Shown: positions 37,873 to 49,046 of the stretch, piece by piece
Numbering within the stretch: position 1 is the stretch's first letter
How the letters are laid out: every line of letters begins with the position of its first letter
Assembly (NCBI GenBank): GCA_024709425.1
Contig: JANJWS010000067.1
Coordinates: 60,253 to 124,252 of the forward strand
Length of the DNA: 64,000 nucleotides
Origin: Thiobacillus sp.
Lineage (GTDB): Bacteria; Pseudomonadota; Gammaproteobacteria; Burkholderiales; Thiobacillaceae
Direction: 5' to 3'
Position numbers and translations under genes: made by a program
The notes under the pieces: model-generated
Database searches by the model: none
Seen by the model: the letters and a program-made list of their open reading frames with translations, nothing else
Told to the model about the DNA's origin: nothing

Positions 37873-38345
37873 GCATCGAGGGCGTTCTACCCCAGGGTTT
37901 CGTTACGGCGAAGGCCGACCAGCTGATCAACTACATGCGCACCGGCTCGATGTGGCCGATGACGTTCGGTCTTGCGTGCTGTGCGGTCGAAATGATGCAG
38001 GCCGGCGCGTCGCGCTATGACCTCGACCGCTTCGGTATTGTGTTTCGTCCGAGTCCGCGCCAGTCCGACGTCATGATCGTCGCCGGCACGCTGTGCAACA
38101 AGATGGCGCCGGCACTACGCAAGGTGTACGACCAGATGGCCGAGCCGCGCTGGGTGATCTCCATGGGCTCATGCGCCAATGGCGGCGGTTACTACCATTA
38201 TTCCTATTCCGTGGTGCGCGGCTGCGACCGCATCGTGCCGGTCGACATCTATGTCCCCGGCTGCCCGCCCACCGCGGAAGCGCTCCTGTTCGGCATCATC
38301 CAGTTGCAGAACAAGATCAGGCGTACCAACACCATTGCGCGCTGA
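37869..38345 (+). CDS. nuoB: NADH-quinone oxidoreductase subunit B
   Basis: [47 protein letters not shown]. Confidence 0.98.
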   Translation: MSIEGVLPQGFVTAKADQLINYMRTGSMWPMTFGLACCAVEMMQAGASRYDLDRFGIVFRPSPRQSDVMIVAGTLCNKMAPALRKVYDQMAEPRWVISMGSCANGGGYYHYSYSVVRGCDRIVPVDIYVPGCPPTAEALLFGIIQLQNKIRRTNTIAR

Positions 38346-38351
38346 CCCTCC

Positions 38352-38951
38352 ATGTCGCAGACCCTCGAAGAATTCTCGCTGACGCTGCAACGGCTGCTGG
38401 GCAAGTCCCTCGTGCAGTCCTTCGTGCGCCTGGGTGAACTGACCCTGGTGCTGCGGCCGCAGGACTATGCCGAGGCGATGCGCACGCTGCGCGATCACCC
38501 GGAGTGTCGGTTCGAGCAACTGATCGACCTGTGTGGCGTGGACTATCGCGATTATGGCGACGGCATTTGGGAAGGGGCGCGCTTCGCAGTCGTGGTTCAC
38601 CTGTTGTCGTTGACGCACAACCGGCGTGTGCGCGTGCGCACGTTCTGCCCCGACGACGACCTGCCGGTGGTGGCCTCGCTGATCGATCTGTGGCCGTCGG
38701 CCAACTGGTTCGAGCGCGAGGCTTTCGACCTCTATGGCATCGTGTTCGAAGGGCACCCTGACTTGCGCCGCATCCTCACCGATTACGGTTTCATCGGCCA
38801 TCCGTTCCGCAAGGATTTCCCCTTGTCCGGGCATGTCGAGATGCGCTACGACCCGGTGCAGCAGCGCGTGATCTACCAGCCGGTGTCGATCGAGCCGCGC
38901 GAGGTGACCCCGCGCATCGTGCGCGACGAAAGCTACGGGGCAGGGCGCTGA
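38352..38951 (+). CDS. nuoC: NADH-quinone oxidoreductase subunit C
   Basis: [34 protein letters not shown]. Confidence 0.97.
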   Translation: MSQTLEEFSLTLQRLLGKSLVQSFVRLGELTLVLRPQDYAEAMRTLRDHPECRFEQLIDLCGVDYRDYGDGIWEGARFAVVVHLLSLTHNRRVRVRTFCPDDDLPVVASLIDLWPSANWFEREAFDLYGIVFEGHPDLRRILTDYGFIGHPFRKDFPLSGHVEMRYDPVQQRVIYQPVSIEPREVTPRIVRDESYGAGR

Positions 38952-39007
38952 GATGTCCGAGATCCGCAACGACGCTGTTTCAATGCGTGTGATTCAGGGG
39001 ATTTCAC

Positions 39008-40261
39008 ATGGCTGAAATCCGAAATTACACGATGAACTTCGGCCCGCAGCACCCGGCCGCGCACGGCGTGCTGCGCCTGGTGCTGGAGCTGGACGGTGAG
39101 GTGATCCAGCGCGCCGACCCGCACATCGGCCTGTTGCACCGCGCCACCGAGAAGCTCGCCGAGCACAAGACCTTCCTCCAGTCGGTGCCCTACATGGACC
39201 GCCTCGACTATGTGTCGATGATGGTCAACGAGCACGCCTACGTGATGGCGATCGAGAAGCTGCTCGGCATCGAGGTGCCGGAACGTGCACAATACATCCG
39301 GGTGATGTTCGACGAGATCACCCGCATTCTCAACCACCTCTTGTGGCTGGGCGCGCACGCGCTCGACGTCGGCGCGATGACGGTGTTTCTCTACGCCTTC
39401 CGCGAGCGCGAGGACCTGATGGACTGCTACGAGGCGGTGTCGGGCGCGCGCCTGCACGCGGCCTATTACCGCCCGGGCGGCGTCTACCGCGATCTGCCTG
39501 ACACCATGCCGCAGTACCAGGCACAGCATACCCGCAACGAAGCGACGATGAAGTCGATGAACGCCAACCGCCAGGGTTCGCTGCTCGACTTCATCGAGGA
39601 CTTCACCCGCCGTTTCCCGACCTATGTCGACGAGTACGAGACGCTGCTCACCGACAACCGCATCTGGAAGCAGCGCACCGTCGGCATCGGCGTGGTGTCG
39701 CCCGAGCGTGCGAAGGCGCTGGGCTTCACCGGACCCATGCTGCGCGGCTCCGGCATCGAATGGGACCTGCGCAAGAAGCAGCCCTACGAGGTCTACGACC
39801 GCATGGATTTCGACATCCCGGTCGGCACCAACGGCGACTGTTACGACCGTTATCTGGTGCGCGTCGAGGAAATGCGGCAATCGAACCGCATCATCAGGCA
39901 GTGCGTCGACTGGTTGCGGAAGAACCCGGGTCCGGTGATCACCACGAACCACAAGGTGGCGCCGCCCGATCGCGTGTCGATGAAGCAGAACATGGAAGAG
40001 CTGATCCACCATTTCAAGCTCTTTACCGAGGGCATGCATGTGCCGGCCGGCGAGGCCTACGCGGCGGTGGAGCATCCCAAGGGCGAGTTCGGCATCTACC
40101 TGGTGTCGGACGGTGCCAACAAGCCCTATCGTCTGAAGATCCGTGCGCCGGGTTACGCGCACCTGGCGGCGCTCGACGAGATGAGCCGCGGCCACATGAT
40201 CGCCGACGTCGTCGCCATCATCGGCACGCAGGACATCGTTTTCGGGGAGATCGACCGCTGA
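39008..40261 (+). CDS. nuoD: NADH-quinone oxidoreductase subunit D
   Basis: [37 protein letters not shown]. Confidence 0.98.
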   Translation: MAEIRNYTMNFGPQHPAAHGVLRLVLELDGEVIQRADPHIGLLHRATEKLAEHKTFLQSVPYMDRLDYVSMMVNEHAYVMAIEKLLGIEVPERAQYIRVMFDEITRILNHLLWLGAHALDVGAMTVFLYAFREREDLMDCYEAVSGARLHAAYYRPGGVYRDLPDTMPQYQAQHTRNEATMKSMNANRQGSLLDFIEDFTRRFPTYVDEYETLLTDNRIWKQRTVGIGVVSPERAKALGFTGPMLRGSGIEWDLRKKQPYEVYDRMDFDIPVGTNGDCYDRYLVRVEEMRQSNRIIRQCVDWLRKNPGPVITTNHKVAPPDRVSMKQNMEELIHHFKLFTEGMHVPAGEAYAAVEHPKGEFGIYLVSDGANKPYRLKIRAPGYAHLAALDEMSRGHMIADVVAIIGTQDIVFGEIDR

Positions 40262-40761
40262 TGGCCAACTCTGACACAGACAGCCTGCGGCTGAGCCAGG
40301 AATCACTTGCGGCGATCGACGCCGAAATCGCCAAATACCCCGCCGAGCACAAGCAGTCGGCGGTGATGGGCGCGCTGCGCATCGCCCAGGCGGAAAAGGG
40401 CTGGCTGAAGCCGGAACTGATCGAGTACGTCGCGCACTATCTGGGTATGCCGCCGATCGCGGCACTGGAGGTCGCGTCCTTCTACAACATGTACGATACG
40501 CATCCGGTGGGGCGCCACAAGATCACCGTGTGCACCAACCTGCCGTGCATGCTGCGTGGCGCCAACGAGATCGCTGCGCACCTGAAGGAAAAACTCGGCA
40601 TCGGTTTCGGCGAAACCACCGAGGACGGGCGCTTTACGCTGAAGGAAGGCGAGTGCATGGGCGCCTGCGGCGATGCACCGATGTGCCTGTGCAACAACCA
40701 CACCATGCACACCCGTCTCACGCCGGAGAAGGTGGACGAATTGCTGGACACGCTCAAATGA
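40261..40761 (+). CDS. nuoE: NADH-quinone oxidoreductase subunit E
   Basis: [28 protein letters not shown] 2Fe-2S ligands. Confidence 0.97.
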   Translation: MANSDTDSLRLSQESLAAIDAEIAKYPAEHKQSAVMGALRIAQAEKGWLKPELIEYVAHYLGMPPIAALEVASFYNMYDTHPVGRHKITVCTNLPCMLRGANEIAAHLKEKLGIGFGETTEDGRFTLKEGECMGACGDAPMCLCNNHTMHTRLTPEKVDELLDTLK

Positions 40762-42038
40762 GCCTGCTGACGCCCACGCCCAAGGTGTGCAGCTGGACCC
40801 AGGAACTCGACAACCCGGGTTCCCTGGCGACCTATGTCGCCCACGGGGGTTACCAGGCCTTGCGCCGTATCGTTACCGAGAACGTGCCGGCCGACACCAT
40901 CATCGCCGAACTGAAGACCAGTGCGCTGCGCGGTCGCGGCGGCGCCGGTTTCCCGACGGGGCTCAAGTGGAGCTTCATGCCGCGCGGCTTTGCCGGCGAC
41001 AAGTACATTGTCTGCAACAGCGACGAGGGCGAGCCGGGTACTTTCAAGGACCGCGACATCCTGCGCTACAACCCGCACCAGCTCATCGAGGGCATGGCGA
41101 TCGCCGGCTACGTGCTGGGCGCCAAGGTCGGCTACAACTACATTCACGGCGAGATCTTCGAGGTGTACCAGAGCTTCGAGCGTGCGCTCGAAGAAGCGCG
41201 TGCGGCCGGCTATCTCGGCGACGGGCTCTTCGGTACGAATTTCGGCTTCCAGCTGCATGCGCACCATGGCTACGGCGCCTACATCTGCGGCGAGGAAACC
41301 GCATTGCTGGAATCGATCGAGGGCAAGAAGGGCCAGCCGCGCTTCAAGCCGCCGTTCCCGGCGAGTTTCGGTCTCTATGGCAAGCCGACCACGATCAACA
41401 ATACCGAGACGCTCGCGTCGGTGCCGTGGATCATGCAGCACGGCGGCCAGGCCTTCCTCGAGCTGGGCAAGCCCAACAACGGGGGGGCCAAACTGTTCTC
41501 GGTGTCGGGCCACGTCAACAACCCCGGTAACTTCGAGGTGCCGCTCGGCACGCCTTTCCCCGAGCTGCTGGAAATGGCCGGCGGGGTGCGCAACGGCCAC
41601 AGGCTGAAAGCCGTCATTCCCGGCGGATCGTCGGCCCCGGTGCTGCCCGCCGACATCATGATGGACTGCACGCTGGACTTCGATTCGATCGCCAAGGCGG
41701 GATCCATGCTCGGCTCCGGCGCGGTGATCGTGATGGACGAGACGGTGTGCATGGTGCGCGCGCTGGAGCGCCTGTCATATTTCTACTTCGAGGAGTCGTG
41801 CGGGCAGTGCACCCCGTGCCGTGAAGGCACGGGGTGGATGTACCGCATCATTCATCGCATCGAGCACGGCCAGGGCCGTCCGGAAGACCTCGACCTGCTC
41901 AACAACGTGGCGGGGCGTATCGCCGGACACACCATCTGCGCGCTGGGTGACGCGGCCGCGATGCCGGTGCAGAGTTTTCTCAAACATTTCGGCGATGAGT
42001 TCGCGTATCACGTCGAACACAAGCGCTGCATGGTGTAA
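40758..42038 (+). CDS. nuoF: NADH-quinone oxidoreductase subunit F
   Basis: [46 protein letters not shown]. Confidence 0.98.
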   Translation: MSLLTPTPKVCSWTQELDNPGSLATYVAHGGYQALRRIVTENVPADTIIAELKTSALRGRGGAGFPTGLKWSFMPRGFAGDKYIVCNSDEGEPGTFKDRDILRYNPHQLIEGMAIAGYVLGAKVGYNYIHGEIFEVYQSFERALEEARAAGYLGDGLFGTNFGFQLHAHHGYGAYICGEETALLESIEGKKGQPRFKPPFPASFGLYGKPTTINNTETLASVPWIMQHGGQAFLELGKPNNGGAKLFSVSGHVNNPGNFEVPLGTPFPELLEMAGGVRNGHRLKAVIPGGSSAPVLPADIMMDCTLDFDSIAKAGSMLGSGAVIVMDETVCMVRALERLSYFYFEESCGQCTPCREGTGWMYRIIHRIEHGQGRPEDLDLLNNVAGRIAGHTICALGDAAAMPVQSFLKHFGDEFAYHVEHKRCMV

Positions 42039-42041
42039 CCG

Positions 42042-44408
42042 ATGTCCCTGCTGAACATAGAAATCGACGGCCAGGCGCTGCAGATCGAAAGCGGCAAGAC
42101 CATCATGGATGCGGCCAGCCGGCTCGGCATCGTGATCCCGCATTTCTGCTACCACAAGAAGCTGTCGATCGCGGCGAGCTGCCGCATGTGTCTGGTCGAG
42201 GTGGAAAAGGCGCCGAAGCCGCTGCCCGCCTGCGCGACGCCGGTGGCCGAGGGCATGAAGGTGCATACGCGCTCGCAATACGCGATCAATGCGCAGAAGG
42301 GCGTGATGGAGTTTCTGCTCATCAACCACCCGCTCGATTGCCCGATCTGCGACCAGGGTGGCGAGTGCATGCTGCAGGACATCGCGGTAGGTTACGGCGG
42401 CTCGGCATCGCGCTATCACGAGGTCAAGCGTGTGGTGCGTGAGAAGAATCTCGGTCCGCTCGTTGCCACCGATATGACGCGCTGCATCCACTGCAGCCGC
42501 TGCGTGCGCTTCGGGCAGGAGATCGCCGGCATCATGGAACTCGGCATGCCGGGCCGCGGCGAGCACACCGAAGTGATGCCATTCCTGGAAAATCAGGTGG
42601 CATCGGAACTGTCCGGCAACGTCATCGACCTGTGCCCGGTCGGCGCACTTACCAGCAAGCCGTTCCGCTACAGCGCACGCCCGTGGGAACTGGCGCGGCG
42701 GCCGTCGATCAGCCCGCACGACAGTCTCGGTGCGAACATCGAGGTGCACGTCAAGAACGACCGCGTGATGCGCGTGGTGCCGCGTGACAACGAGGCAGTC
42801 AACGAATGCTGGATCGCCGACCGCGACCGTTTTGGCTACGAAGCACTCAACCTCGTCGAACGTCTCACCCGGCCGATGATCAAGGACAACGGCCAGTGGG
42901 TGGAAACGTCCTGGGCGGCGGCGCTGGATCATGTGGCGGCGAAGCTCAAGGCGATTCCCGCGGCGGACATCGGTGCGCTGGCTGCGCCGCACCGAACCGT
43001 CGAGGAACTCTACCTCCTGCAAAAGCTGATGCGCAGCCTGGGCGGCGGCAACGTTGATCACCGCCTGCGCCAGAGCGATTTCGGACTCGACGCACAGGCG
43101 CGCGGCAGCTTCTGGCTCGGCCTGCCGGTGGAAGCGCTCGCCTGTCTCGACCGCGTGCTGCTGGTCGGTTCCAATCCACGCAAGGACCATCCGCTGCTGG
43201 CCCAGCGCCTGCGCGCAGCAGCGCGGGCAGGGGCCGAGGTCAATCTCGTCGGCGCGAGCAGCGAAGATTTTCTTGCCCCCCTGCATGCGCGCAGCACCGT
43301 TGCGCCATCGCAGCTGCCGGCGGCGCTCGCGGGTGTGTGCGCGGCACTGGCTGCGCTGAAGGGCGCGCCGGTACCGGCACTCGCTGCCGCGCATCTGGGT
43401 GTGGGCGCGCCGGATGCGACGGCGCAGCGCATGGCGGCGAGCCTTGCCGGTGGCGAGCGGCGCGCCGTGCTGCTCGGCAACTTCGCCCAGTACCACCCGG
43501 CGTATGCACAGTTGCACGGCCTGGCGCAGGAGATCGCGCATCTCGTGGACGCACCGTTCGGCGTGCTCGGCGAAGCCGCCAACAGCGTGGGAGCGGCGGT
43601 GGCCGGCGCGGTGCCGCGACGTGGCCCGCTCGGACATCCGGCGGTGCAGGGGTTGAACGCGGCGCAGATGCTGGCACAGCGCCTGCGCGCGTATGTGCTG
43701 CTCGACGTCGAGGCGGAGCTCGATAGCCAGGATCCGGTGACGGCGCTGGCGAGCCTGCAGGGCGCCGAATGCGTCGTCGCGCTGACGTCCTACGCTGGCC
43801 GCGCGCTGGATTATGCTGATGTGCTGCTGCCGATCGCGCCGTGGACCGAAACCTCCGGCACCTTCATCAACACCGAGGGCCGTGTGCAGTCCTTCGCCGC
43901 GGTGGTAAAGCCGCTCGGCGAAACACGCCCCGCATGGAAGGTGCTGCGCGTGCTGGGCAACCTGCTGGGGCTGTCGGGCTTCGATCAGGACGACTCGCGC
44001 GAGGTGCTGCGCGAGGCGCTGGGCGCCACGCCGCAGGATGCTGTCTGCGCGGCGCTCGACAATCGCGTGCAGGGTGTCGCTGCCGCGGCCGTTGCGGCGG
44101 AATCCGGCCTCGAACGGATCGCCGAGGTGCCGATCTATCAGACCGACCCCATGGTGCGCCGGGCACCGGCGCTACAGCGCACTGCCGACGCTGCGCTGCC
44201 AGTGGCGCGCATGCACGGCGTCCTCATCGCCCGCCTGGGCCTGGAAGAGAACGGCCGCGTGTCCGTGCGCCAGACCGCATCGGCGCTGACGCTCAAGGTC
44301 GAGCGCGACGATAACCTGCCCGACGGATGCATCCGCATTCCGGCGGGCCATCCCCTGACCGCGAACCTCGGCCCGATGTTCGGGCCGGTCGCGGCGGAAC
44401 GGGTGTAA
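42042..44408 (+). CDS. nuoG: NADH-quinone oxidoreductase subunit G
   Basis: 2Fe-2S N-terminus CRMCLVEVE, MTRCIHCSRCVRF, molybdopterin-type domain. Confidence 0.97.
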   Translation: MSLLNIEIDGQALQIESGKTIMDAASRLGIVIPHFCYHKKLSIAASCRMCLVEVEKAPKPLPACATPVAEGMKVHTRSQYAINAQKGVMEFLLINHPLDCPICDQGGECMLQDIAVGYGGSASRYHEVKRVVREKNLGPLVATDMTRCIHCSRCVRFGQEIAGIMELGMPGRGEHTEVMPFLENQVASELSGNVIDLCPVGALTSKPFRYSARPWELARRPSISPHDSLGANIEVHVKNDRVMRVVPRDNEAVNECWIADRDRFGYEALNLVERLTRPMIKDNGQWVETSWAAALDHVAAKLKAIPAADIGALAAPHRTVEELYLLQKLMRSLGGGNVDHRLRQSDFGLDAQARGSFWLGLPVEALACLDRVLLVGSNPRKDHPLLAQRLRAAARAGAEVNLVGASSEDFLAPLHARSTVAPSQLPAALAGVCAALAALKGAPVPALAAAHLGVGAPDATAQRMAASLAGGERRAVLLGNFAQYHPAYAQLHGLAQEIAHLVDAPFGVLGEAANSVGAAVAGAVPRRGPLGHPAVQGLNAAQMLAQRLRAYVLLDVEAELDSQDPVTALASLQGAECVVALTSYAGRALDYADVLLPIAPWTETSGTFINTEGRVQSFAAVVKPLGETRPAWKVLRVLGNLLGLSGFDQDDSREVLREALGATPQDAVCAALDNRVQGVAAAAVAAESGLERIAEVPIYQTDPMVRRAPALQRTADAALPVARMHGVLIARLGLEENGRVSVRQTASALTLKVERDDNLPDGCIRIPAGHPLTANLGPMFGPVAAERV

Positions 44409-44420
44409 GGGAGGCAAGGC

Positions 44421-45422
44421 ATGGACTGGGCAACCATTCAAACCGTCGTCTGGACGCTGGTGAAGATTCTCGCGCTGGTCGTGCCGCTGATGCTCGGCGT
44501 TGCCTACCTGACTTACGCCGAACGCAAGGTCATCGGCTGGATGCAGGTGCGCATCGGGCCGAACCGTGTCGGCTTCCAGGGCTTGCTGCAGCCGATCGCC
44601 GACGGCCTCAAGCTGCTGATGAAGGAAATCATCATTCCGGCGGGGGCCAACCGCGGGTTGTTCATTCTCGGCCCCATCCTTGCGATCGCACCCGCACTGG
44701 CTGCGTGGGCGGTGATTCCCTTCACCGATACCCTGGTGCTCGCTAACATCAACGCGGGACTGTTGTACGTGATGGCGATCACCTCGATGGGCGTGTATGG
44801 GGTCATCGTCGCCGGTTGGGCGTCAAACTCGAAATACGCCTTCCTCGGCGCGATGCGCTCGGCGGCACAGATCGTTTCGTACGAGATTGCCATGGGCTTT
44901 GCGTTGGTCGGTGTTCTGATGGCCGCACAGTCGCTCAATCTCATCGACATTGTGCGGGGGCAGTCGGGCGGCATCCACCAGTGGTATATCTGGCCGCTGT
45001 TCCCACTCTTTCTCGTCTACCTGATTTCAGGCGTGGCCGAGACCAACCGCGCGCCCTTCGACGTTGCCGAGGGCGAATCGGAAATTGTCGCCGGCTTCCA
45101 CGTCGAGTATTCGGGCATGGCCTTCGCTGTGTTTTTCCTCGCCGAATACGCGAACATGATCCTCATTGCCGCCCTGACCACGCTGATGTTCCTTGGTGGC
45201 TGGCTCGCGCCTGTCCCCTTCCTGCCCGACGGCATCCTGTGGTGGCTCCTGAAGACGGGCTTCGTACTGTTCCTCTTCCTGTGGTTCCGTGCAACCTTTC
45301 CGCGCTACCGCTACGACCAGATCATGCGTCTGGGCTGGAAGGTGTTCATTCCCATTACCATCGTGTGGATCGTCGTCGTCGGTGCGATGATGCAGACGCC
45401 GTATGGCCATCTGTTCCATTGA
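44421..45422 (+). CDS. nuoH: NADH-quinone oxidoreductase subunit H
   Basis: [35 protein letters not shown]. Confidence 0.98.
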   Translation: MDWATIQTVVWTLVKILALVVPLMLGVAYLTYAERKVIGWMQVRIGPNRVGFQGLLQPIADGLKLLMKEIIIPAGANRGLFILGPILAIAPALAAWAVIPFTDTLVLANINAGLLYVMAITSMGVYGVIVAGWASNSKYAFLGAMRSAAQIVSYEIAMGFALVGVLMAAQSLNLIDIVRGQSGGIHQWYIWPLFPLFLVYLISGVAETNRAPFDVAEGESEIVAGFHVEYSGMAFAVFFLAEYANMILIAALTTLMFLGGWLAPVPFLPDGILWWLLKTGFVLFLFLWFRATFPRYRYDQIMRLGWKVFIPITIVWIVVVGAMMQTPYGHLFH

Positions 45423-45429
45423 GCGCGCC

Positions 45430-45918
45430 ATGAAACGGATCACCCAGTTCTTCGGCAGCCTGCTCCTCATCGAGCTTGTGCGCGGCATGATGCTCACCGG
45501 CCGGCACCTGTTCGCACGCAAGATCACGGTGCAGTACCCCGAGGAGAAGACGCCCCAGTCGCCGCGCTTCCGCGGCCTGCATGCGCTGCGCCGCTACCCC
45601 AACGGCGAGGAGCGCTGTATCGCCTGCAAGCTGTGCGAGGCGGTCTGTCCGGCGATGGCCATCACCATCGAATCGGCGCAGCGCGAGGACGGCACGCGCC
45701 GTACCACGCGCTACGACATCGATCTCACCAAGTGCATCTTCTGTGGCTTCTGCGAGGAATCCTGCCCGGTCGACTCCATCGTCGAGACGCGCATCCTCGA
45801 ATACCACGGCGAGAAGCGCGGCGACCTGTATTACACCAAGCCCATGCTGCTCGCGATCGGCGACCAGTACGAGGAACAGATCGCGAAGGATCGGGCGGCG
45901 GATGCGAAGTATCGGTAG
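45430..45918 (+). CDS. nuoI: NADH-quinone oxidoreductase subunit I
   Basis: [15 protein letters not shown] and [16 protein letters not shown]. Confidence 0.98.
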   Translation: MKRITQFFGSLLLIELVRGMMLTGRHLFARKITVQYPEEKTPQSPRFRGLHALRRYPNGEERCIACKLCEAVCPAMAITIESAQREDGTRRTTRYDIDLTKCIFCGFCEESCPVDSIVETRILEYHGEKRGDLYYTKPMLLAIGDQYEEQIAKDRAADAKYR

Positions 45919-46080
45919 GGCAGGGGTCAGGATTCAGGGGTCAGGATTCAGGGAACAAGGCAACGGGCGTTGCCAAGAGAGAAATGGGAGGAAGGGGCAA
46001 GAAGGCTATTTGAGACGGCAATGGATGCGGCGGCAAGGTTTTACCCTGACCCCTGAATCCTGAATCCTGACCCCTACGAC
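45919..46080. repeat. CAGGATT-type inverted repeat element occupying the nuoI-nuoJ gap
   Basis: AGGGGTCAGGATTCAGGGGTCAGGATTCAGGG (45922-45953) and CCCTGACCCCTGAATCCTGAATCCTGACCCCT (46044-46075) in inverted orientation; internal hairpin GGCAAC-gggc-GTTGCC. Confidence 0.8.
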
Positions 46081-46722
46081 ATGATGTATACAACCGCGCT
46101 CTTCTACTTCTTCGCCGCCATCCTGGTCTTCGCCGGGCTGCGTGTCATCACCGCGCGCAACCCGGTGCACGCCGCGCTGTATCTGGTGCTCGCCTTCTTC
46201 ACGGCGGCTGGCCTGTGGATGCTGCTCGAGGCGGAATTCCTCGCCATCGTGCTGGTGCTCGTCTACGTCGGCGCGGTGATGGTGCTGTTCCTGTTCGTGG
46301 TGATGATGCTCGATATCAACCTCGACAAGTTGCGCGAGGGCTTCTGGAAATACCTGCCGGTGGCCGGCTTCATTTCGGTACTGCTGGTAATCGAGATGGC
46401 GTTGATCCTGGGCGGCCGTCATTTTGGCCTGGAGGTGATGGGCACGCCGTCGCCGCAACCGGCGGACTACAGCAACACTCGCGAACTCGGGCGTCTGCTC
46501 TATACGGATTACGTCTATGCCTTCGAACTCGCCGCCGTGATCCTGCTGGTGGCCATCGTGGCGGCCATCGCGCTGACGCTGCGCCGACGCAAGGACAGCA
46601 AGTTCATCGACCCGGCCGAGCAGGTGAAGGTCAAGCGCAACGACCGTCTGCGTATCGTGAAGATGGCGGCGGAAAAGGGGCCGGAAGCCAGGATTCAGGA
46701 TTCAGGGGAGAAGGGCGCATGA
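46081..46722 (+). CDS. nuoJ: NADH-quinone oxidoreductase subunit J
   Basis: [52 protein letters not shown]. Confidence 0.97.
   Translation: MMYTTALFYFFAAILVFAGLRVITARNPVHAALYLVLAFFTAAGLWMLLEAEFLAIVLVLVYVGAVMVLFLFVVMMLDINLDKLREGFWKYLPVAGFISVLLVIEMALILGGRHFGLEVMGTPSPQPADYSNTRELGRLLYTDYVYAFELAAVILLVAIVAAIALTLRRRKDSKFIDPAEQVKVKRNDRLRIVKMAAEKGPEARIQDSGEKGA
46689..46708. repeat. CAGGATTCAGGATTCAGGGG repeat within the 3' end of nuoJ
   Basis: Same unit as the nuoI-nuoJ element; encodes ARIQDSGE near the NuoJ C-terminus. Confidence 0.75.
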
Positions 46723-47024
46723 TCTCGCTGTCGCATTACCTGATCCTCGGCGGCGTGCTGTTCGCCATCGCGGTGCTGGGCATTTTCCTCAACCGCAAGA
46801 ACGTCATCATCCTCTTGATGGCGATCGAGCTGATGCTGCTCGCGGTGAACATGAACTTCATCGCGTTCTCGCACTATCTCGGCGACATTCACGGCCAGGT
46901 GTTCGTGTTCTTCATCCTCACCGTCGCCGCGGCGGAGTCCGCGATCGGCCTCGCGATCCTGGTGGTGCTATTCCGCAACCTCCGCACCATCAATGTCGAC
47001 GATCTCGACCACCTGAAAGGCTGA
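46719..47024 (+). CDS. nuoK: NADH-quinone oxidoreductase subunit K
   Basis: [47 protein letters not shown]. Confidence 0.98.
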   Translation: MISLSHYLILGGVLFAIAVLGIFLNRKNVIILLMAIELMLLAVNMNFIAFSHYLGDIHGQVFVFFILTVAAAESAIGLAILVVLFRNLRTINVDDLDHLKG

Positions 47025-49036
47025 TGCGGATGGACATGCAGACGCTCTATCTCATCGTTCCGCTGGCGCCGCTCCTCGGCGCCATCGTCGCGGGGCTGTT
47101 TGGCCGCTGGGTCGGCCGCACTGGTGCGCACGTCGTGACCATCGCGGGTGTCGCGGTCTCGCTCGTTGCCTCATGGCTGGTATTTCAGGATGTGCGAGCC
47201 GGCAATATCTTTAATGGCACGGTGTACACCTGGATGGTGCTTGGCGATCTCAGTTTCGAGGTCGGCTTCCTGATCGATTCGCTGACCGCGATGATGATGC
47301 TGGTGGTGACCTTCGTCTCGCTCATGGTGCATGTCTACACCATCGGCTACATGCATGATGACCCTGGTTACCAGCGCTTCTTCAGCTACATCTCGCTCTT
47401 CACCTTCTCCATGCTGATGCTGGTGATGAGCAACAACTTCCTGCAGCTTTTCTTCGGCTGGGAAGCGGTCGGCCTCGTATCCTATTTGCTGATCGGCTTC
47501 TGGTATACCAAGGAAACGGCGATCTACGCCAACCTGAAGGCCTTCCTCGTCAACCGCGTCGGCGATTTCGGCTTCATCCTGGGCATTGGCCTCGTGCTGG
47601 CCCACTTCGGATCCCTCGACTATGCGACCGTGTTCGCGAAGGCACCATCGCTCGCGAACGAAACCATCAGCCTGTGGCCAGACACAGCCTGGAGCCTGAT
47701 GACGGTGATCGGCATCCTGCTGTTTGTCGGCGCCATGGGCAAGTCAGCGCAGTTCCCGCTGCATGTGTGGCTGCCCGATTCGATGGAAGGCCCGACGCCG
47801 ATTTCCGCACTGATCCATGCCGCGACCATGGTCACCGCAGGTATTTTCATGGTCGCGCGCATGTCGCCGCTGTATGAGCTGTCCGACGTGGCCCTATCCT
47901 TCATCATGGTGATCGGCGCCATTACCGCGCTGTTCATGGGCTTCCTCGGTATCGTGCAGAACGACATCAAGCGCGTGGTGGCATATTCCACCTTGTCGCA
48001 ACTGGGCTACATGACCGTGGCGCTCGGTGCTTCGGCGTATTCGGTCGCGGTGTTTCACCTGATGACGCACGCCTTCTTCAAGGCACTGCTGTTCCTCGCC
48101 GCAGGCAGCGTCATCATCGCCATGCATCATAATCAGGACATCCGCTACATGGGCGGCCTGAAGAAATACATGCCGATCACCTGGGTGACCTCGCTGATCG
48201 GCTCTCTGGCGCTGATCGGCACGCCCTTCCTGTCGGGCTTCTATTCCAAGGAGACCATCATCGAGGCCGCCAAGCTCTCGCACCTGCCGGGCTCGACCTT
48301 CGCTTATGTCGCGGTGCTGGCAGGGGTGTTCGTCACCGCCTTCTATTCTTTCCGCATGTATTTCCTGGTGTTCCACGGCAAGGAACGTTTCCATCAGGGA
48401 CATGCCCACGGCAACGAGCCGGATGCGCACCATGACGCTCATCATGGCCATGGTGGCGCGCCACATGAGACTCCATGGGTGGTGACCGGCCCCTTGCTCG
48501 CGTTGGCCCTTCCCTCGCTGGCGATCGGCTACATGACCATCGAGCCGATGCTGTTCGGTGAATTCTTCGGCAAGGCGATCTACGTTGCCGACCGTCATCC
48601 CGTAATGCATGAACTCAATCAGCATTTCCATGGCCCCTGGGCGATGGGACTGCACGCCGTGATGACGCTGCCGTTCTGGCTCGCGGTCGCCGGTGTGGGC
48701 CTGGCGGCGTTCTTCTATCTCAAGCGCCCGGACATTCCGGCCGCTCTCGCGCGGCGGTTCCAGTTCCTCTACCAGCTTCTGCTCAACAAGTACTGGTTCG
48801 ATGAACTATATAGCTGGGTGTTCGCAAAGGGCGCACGCGTGCTGGGCGGCAGCTTGTGGCGGCGCGGCGACCAGGGTCTGATCGACGGGCTCGTCGTCAA
48901 CGGCGCGGCGCATCTGGTCGAGCGCTTTTCCAGACTGGCCAGAGTATTGCAGTCCGGCTACATCTATCACTACGCCTTCGCCATGCTGACCGGGGTGTTC
49001 GCCCTGGTGACGTGGTGGTTCGTGCGGCTTTACTAG
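47024..49036 (+). CDS. nuoL: NADH-quinone oxidoreductase subunit L
   Basis: NFLQLFFGWEAVGLVSYLLIGFWY, GKSAQFPLHVWLPDSMEGPTPISALIHAATMV. Confidence 0.98.
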   Translation: MRMDMQTLYLIVPLAPLLGAIVAGLFGRWVGRTGAHVVTIAGVAVSLVASWLVFQDVRAGNIFNGTVYTWMVLGDLSFEVGFLIDSLTAMMMLVVTFVSLMVHVYTIGYMHDDPGYQRFFSYISLFTFSMLMLVMSNNFLQLFFGWEAVGLVSYLLIGFWYTKETAIYANLKAFLVNRVGDFGFILGIGLVLAHFGSLDYATVFAKAPSLANETISLWPDTAWSLMTVIGILLFVGAMGKSAQFPLHVWLPDSMEGPTPISALIHAATMVTAGIFMVARMSPLYELSDVALSFIMVIGAITALFMGFLGIVQNDIKRVVAYSTLSQLGYMTVALGASAYSVAVFHLMTHAFFKALLFLAAGSVIIAMHHNQDIRYMGGLKKYMPITWVTSLIGSLALIGTPFLSGFYSKETIIEAAKLSHLPGSTFAYVAVLAGVFVTAFYSFRMYFLVFHGKERFHQGHAHGNEPDAHHDAHHGHGGAPHETPWVVTGPLLALALPSLAIGYMTIEPMLFGEFFGKAIYVADRHPVMHELNQHFHGPWAMGLHAVMTLPFWLAVAGVGLAAFFYLKRPDIPAALARRFQFLYQLLLNKYWFDELYSWVFAKGARVLGGSLWRRGDQGLIDGLVVNGAAHLVERFSRLARVLQSGYIYHYAFAMLTGVFALVTWWFVRLY

Positions 49037-49046
49037 AACTCCATCC

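Noticed and set aside
41775-43637. 620-aa minus-strand ORF
   Set aside because: Antisense to nuoF/nuoG with a shadow-type composition.
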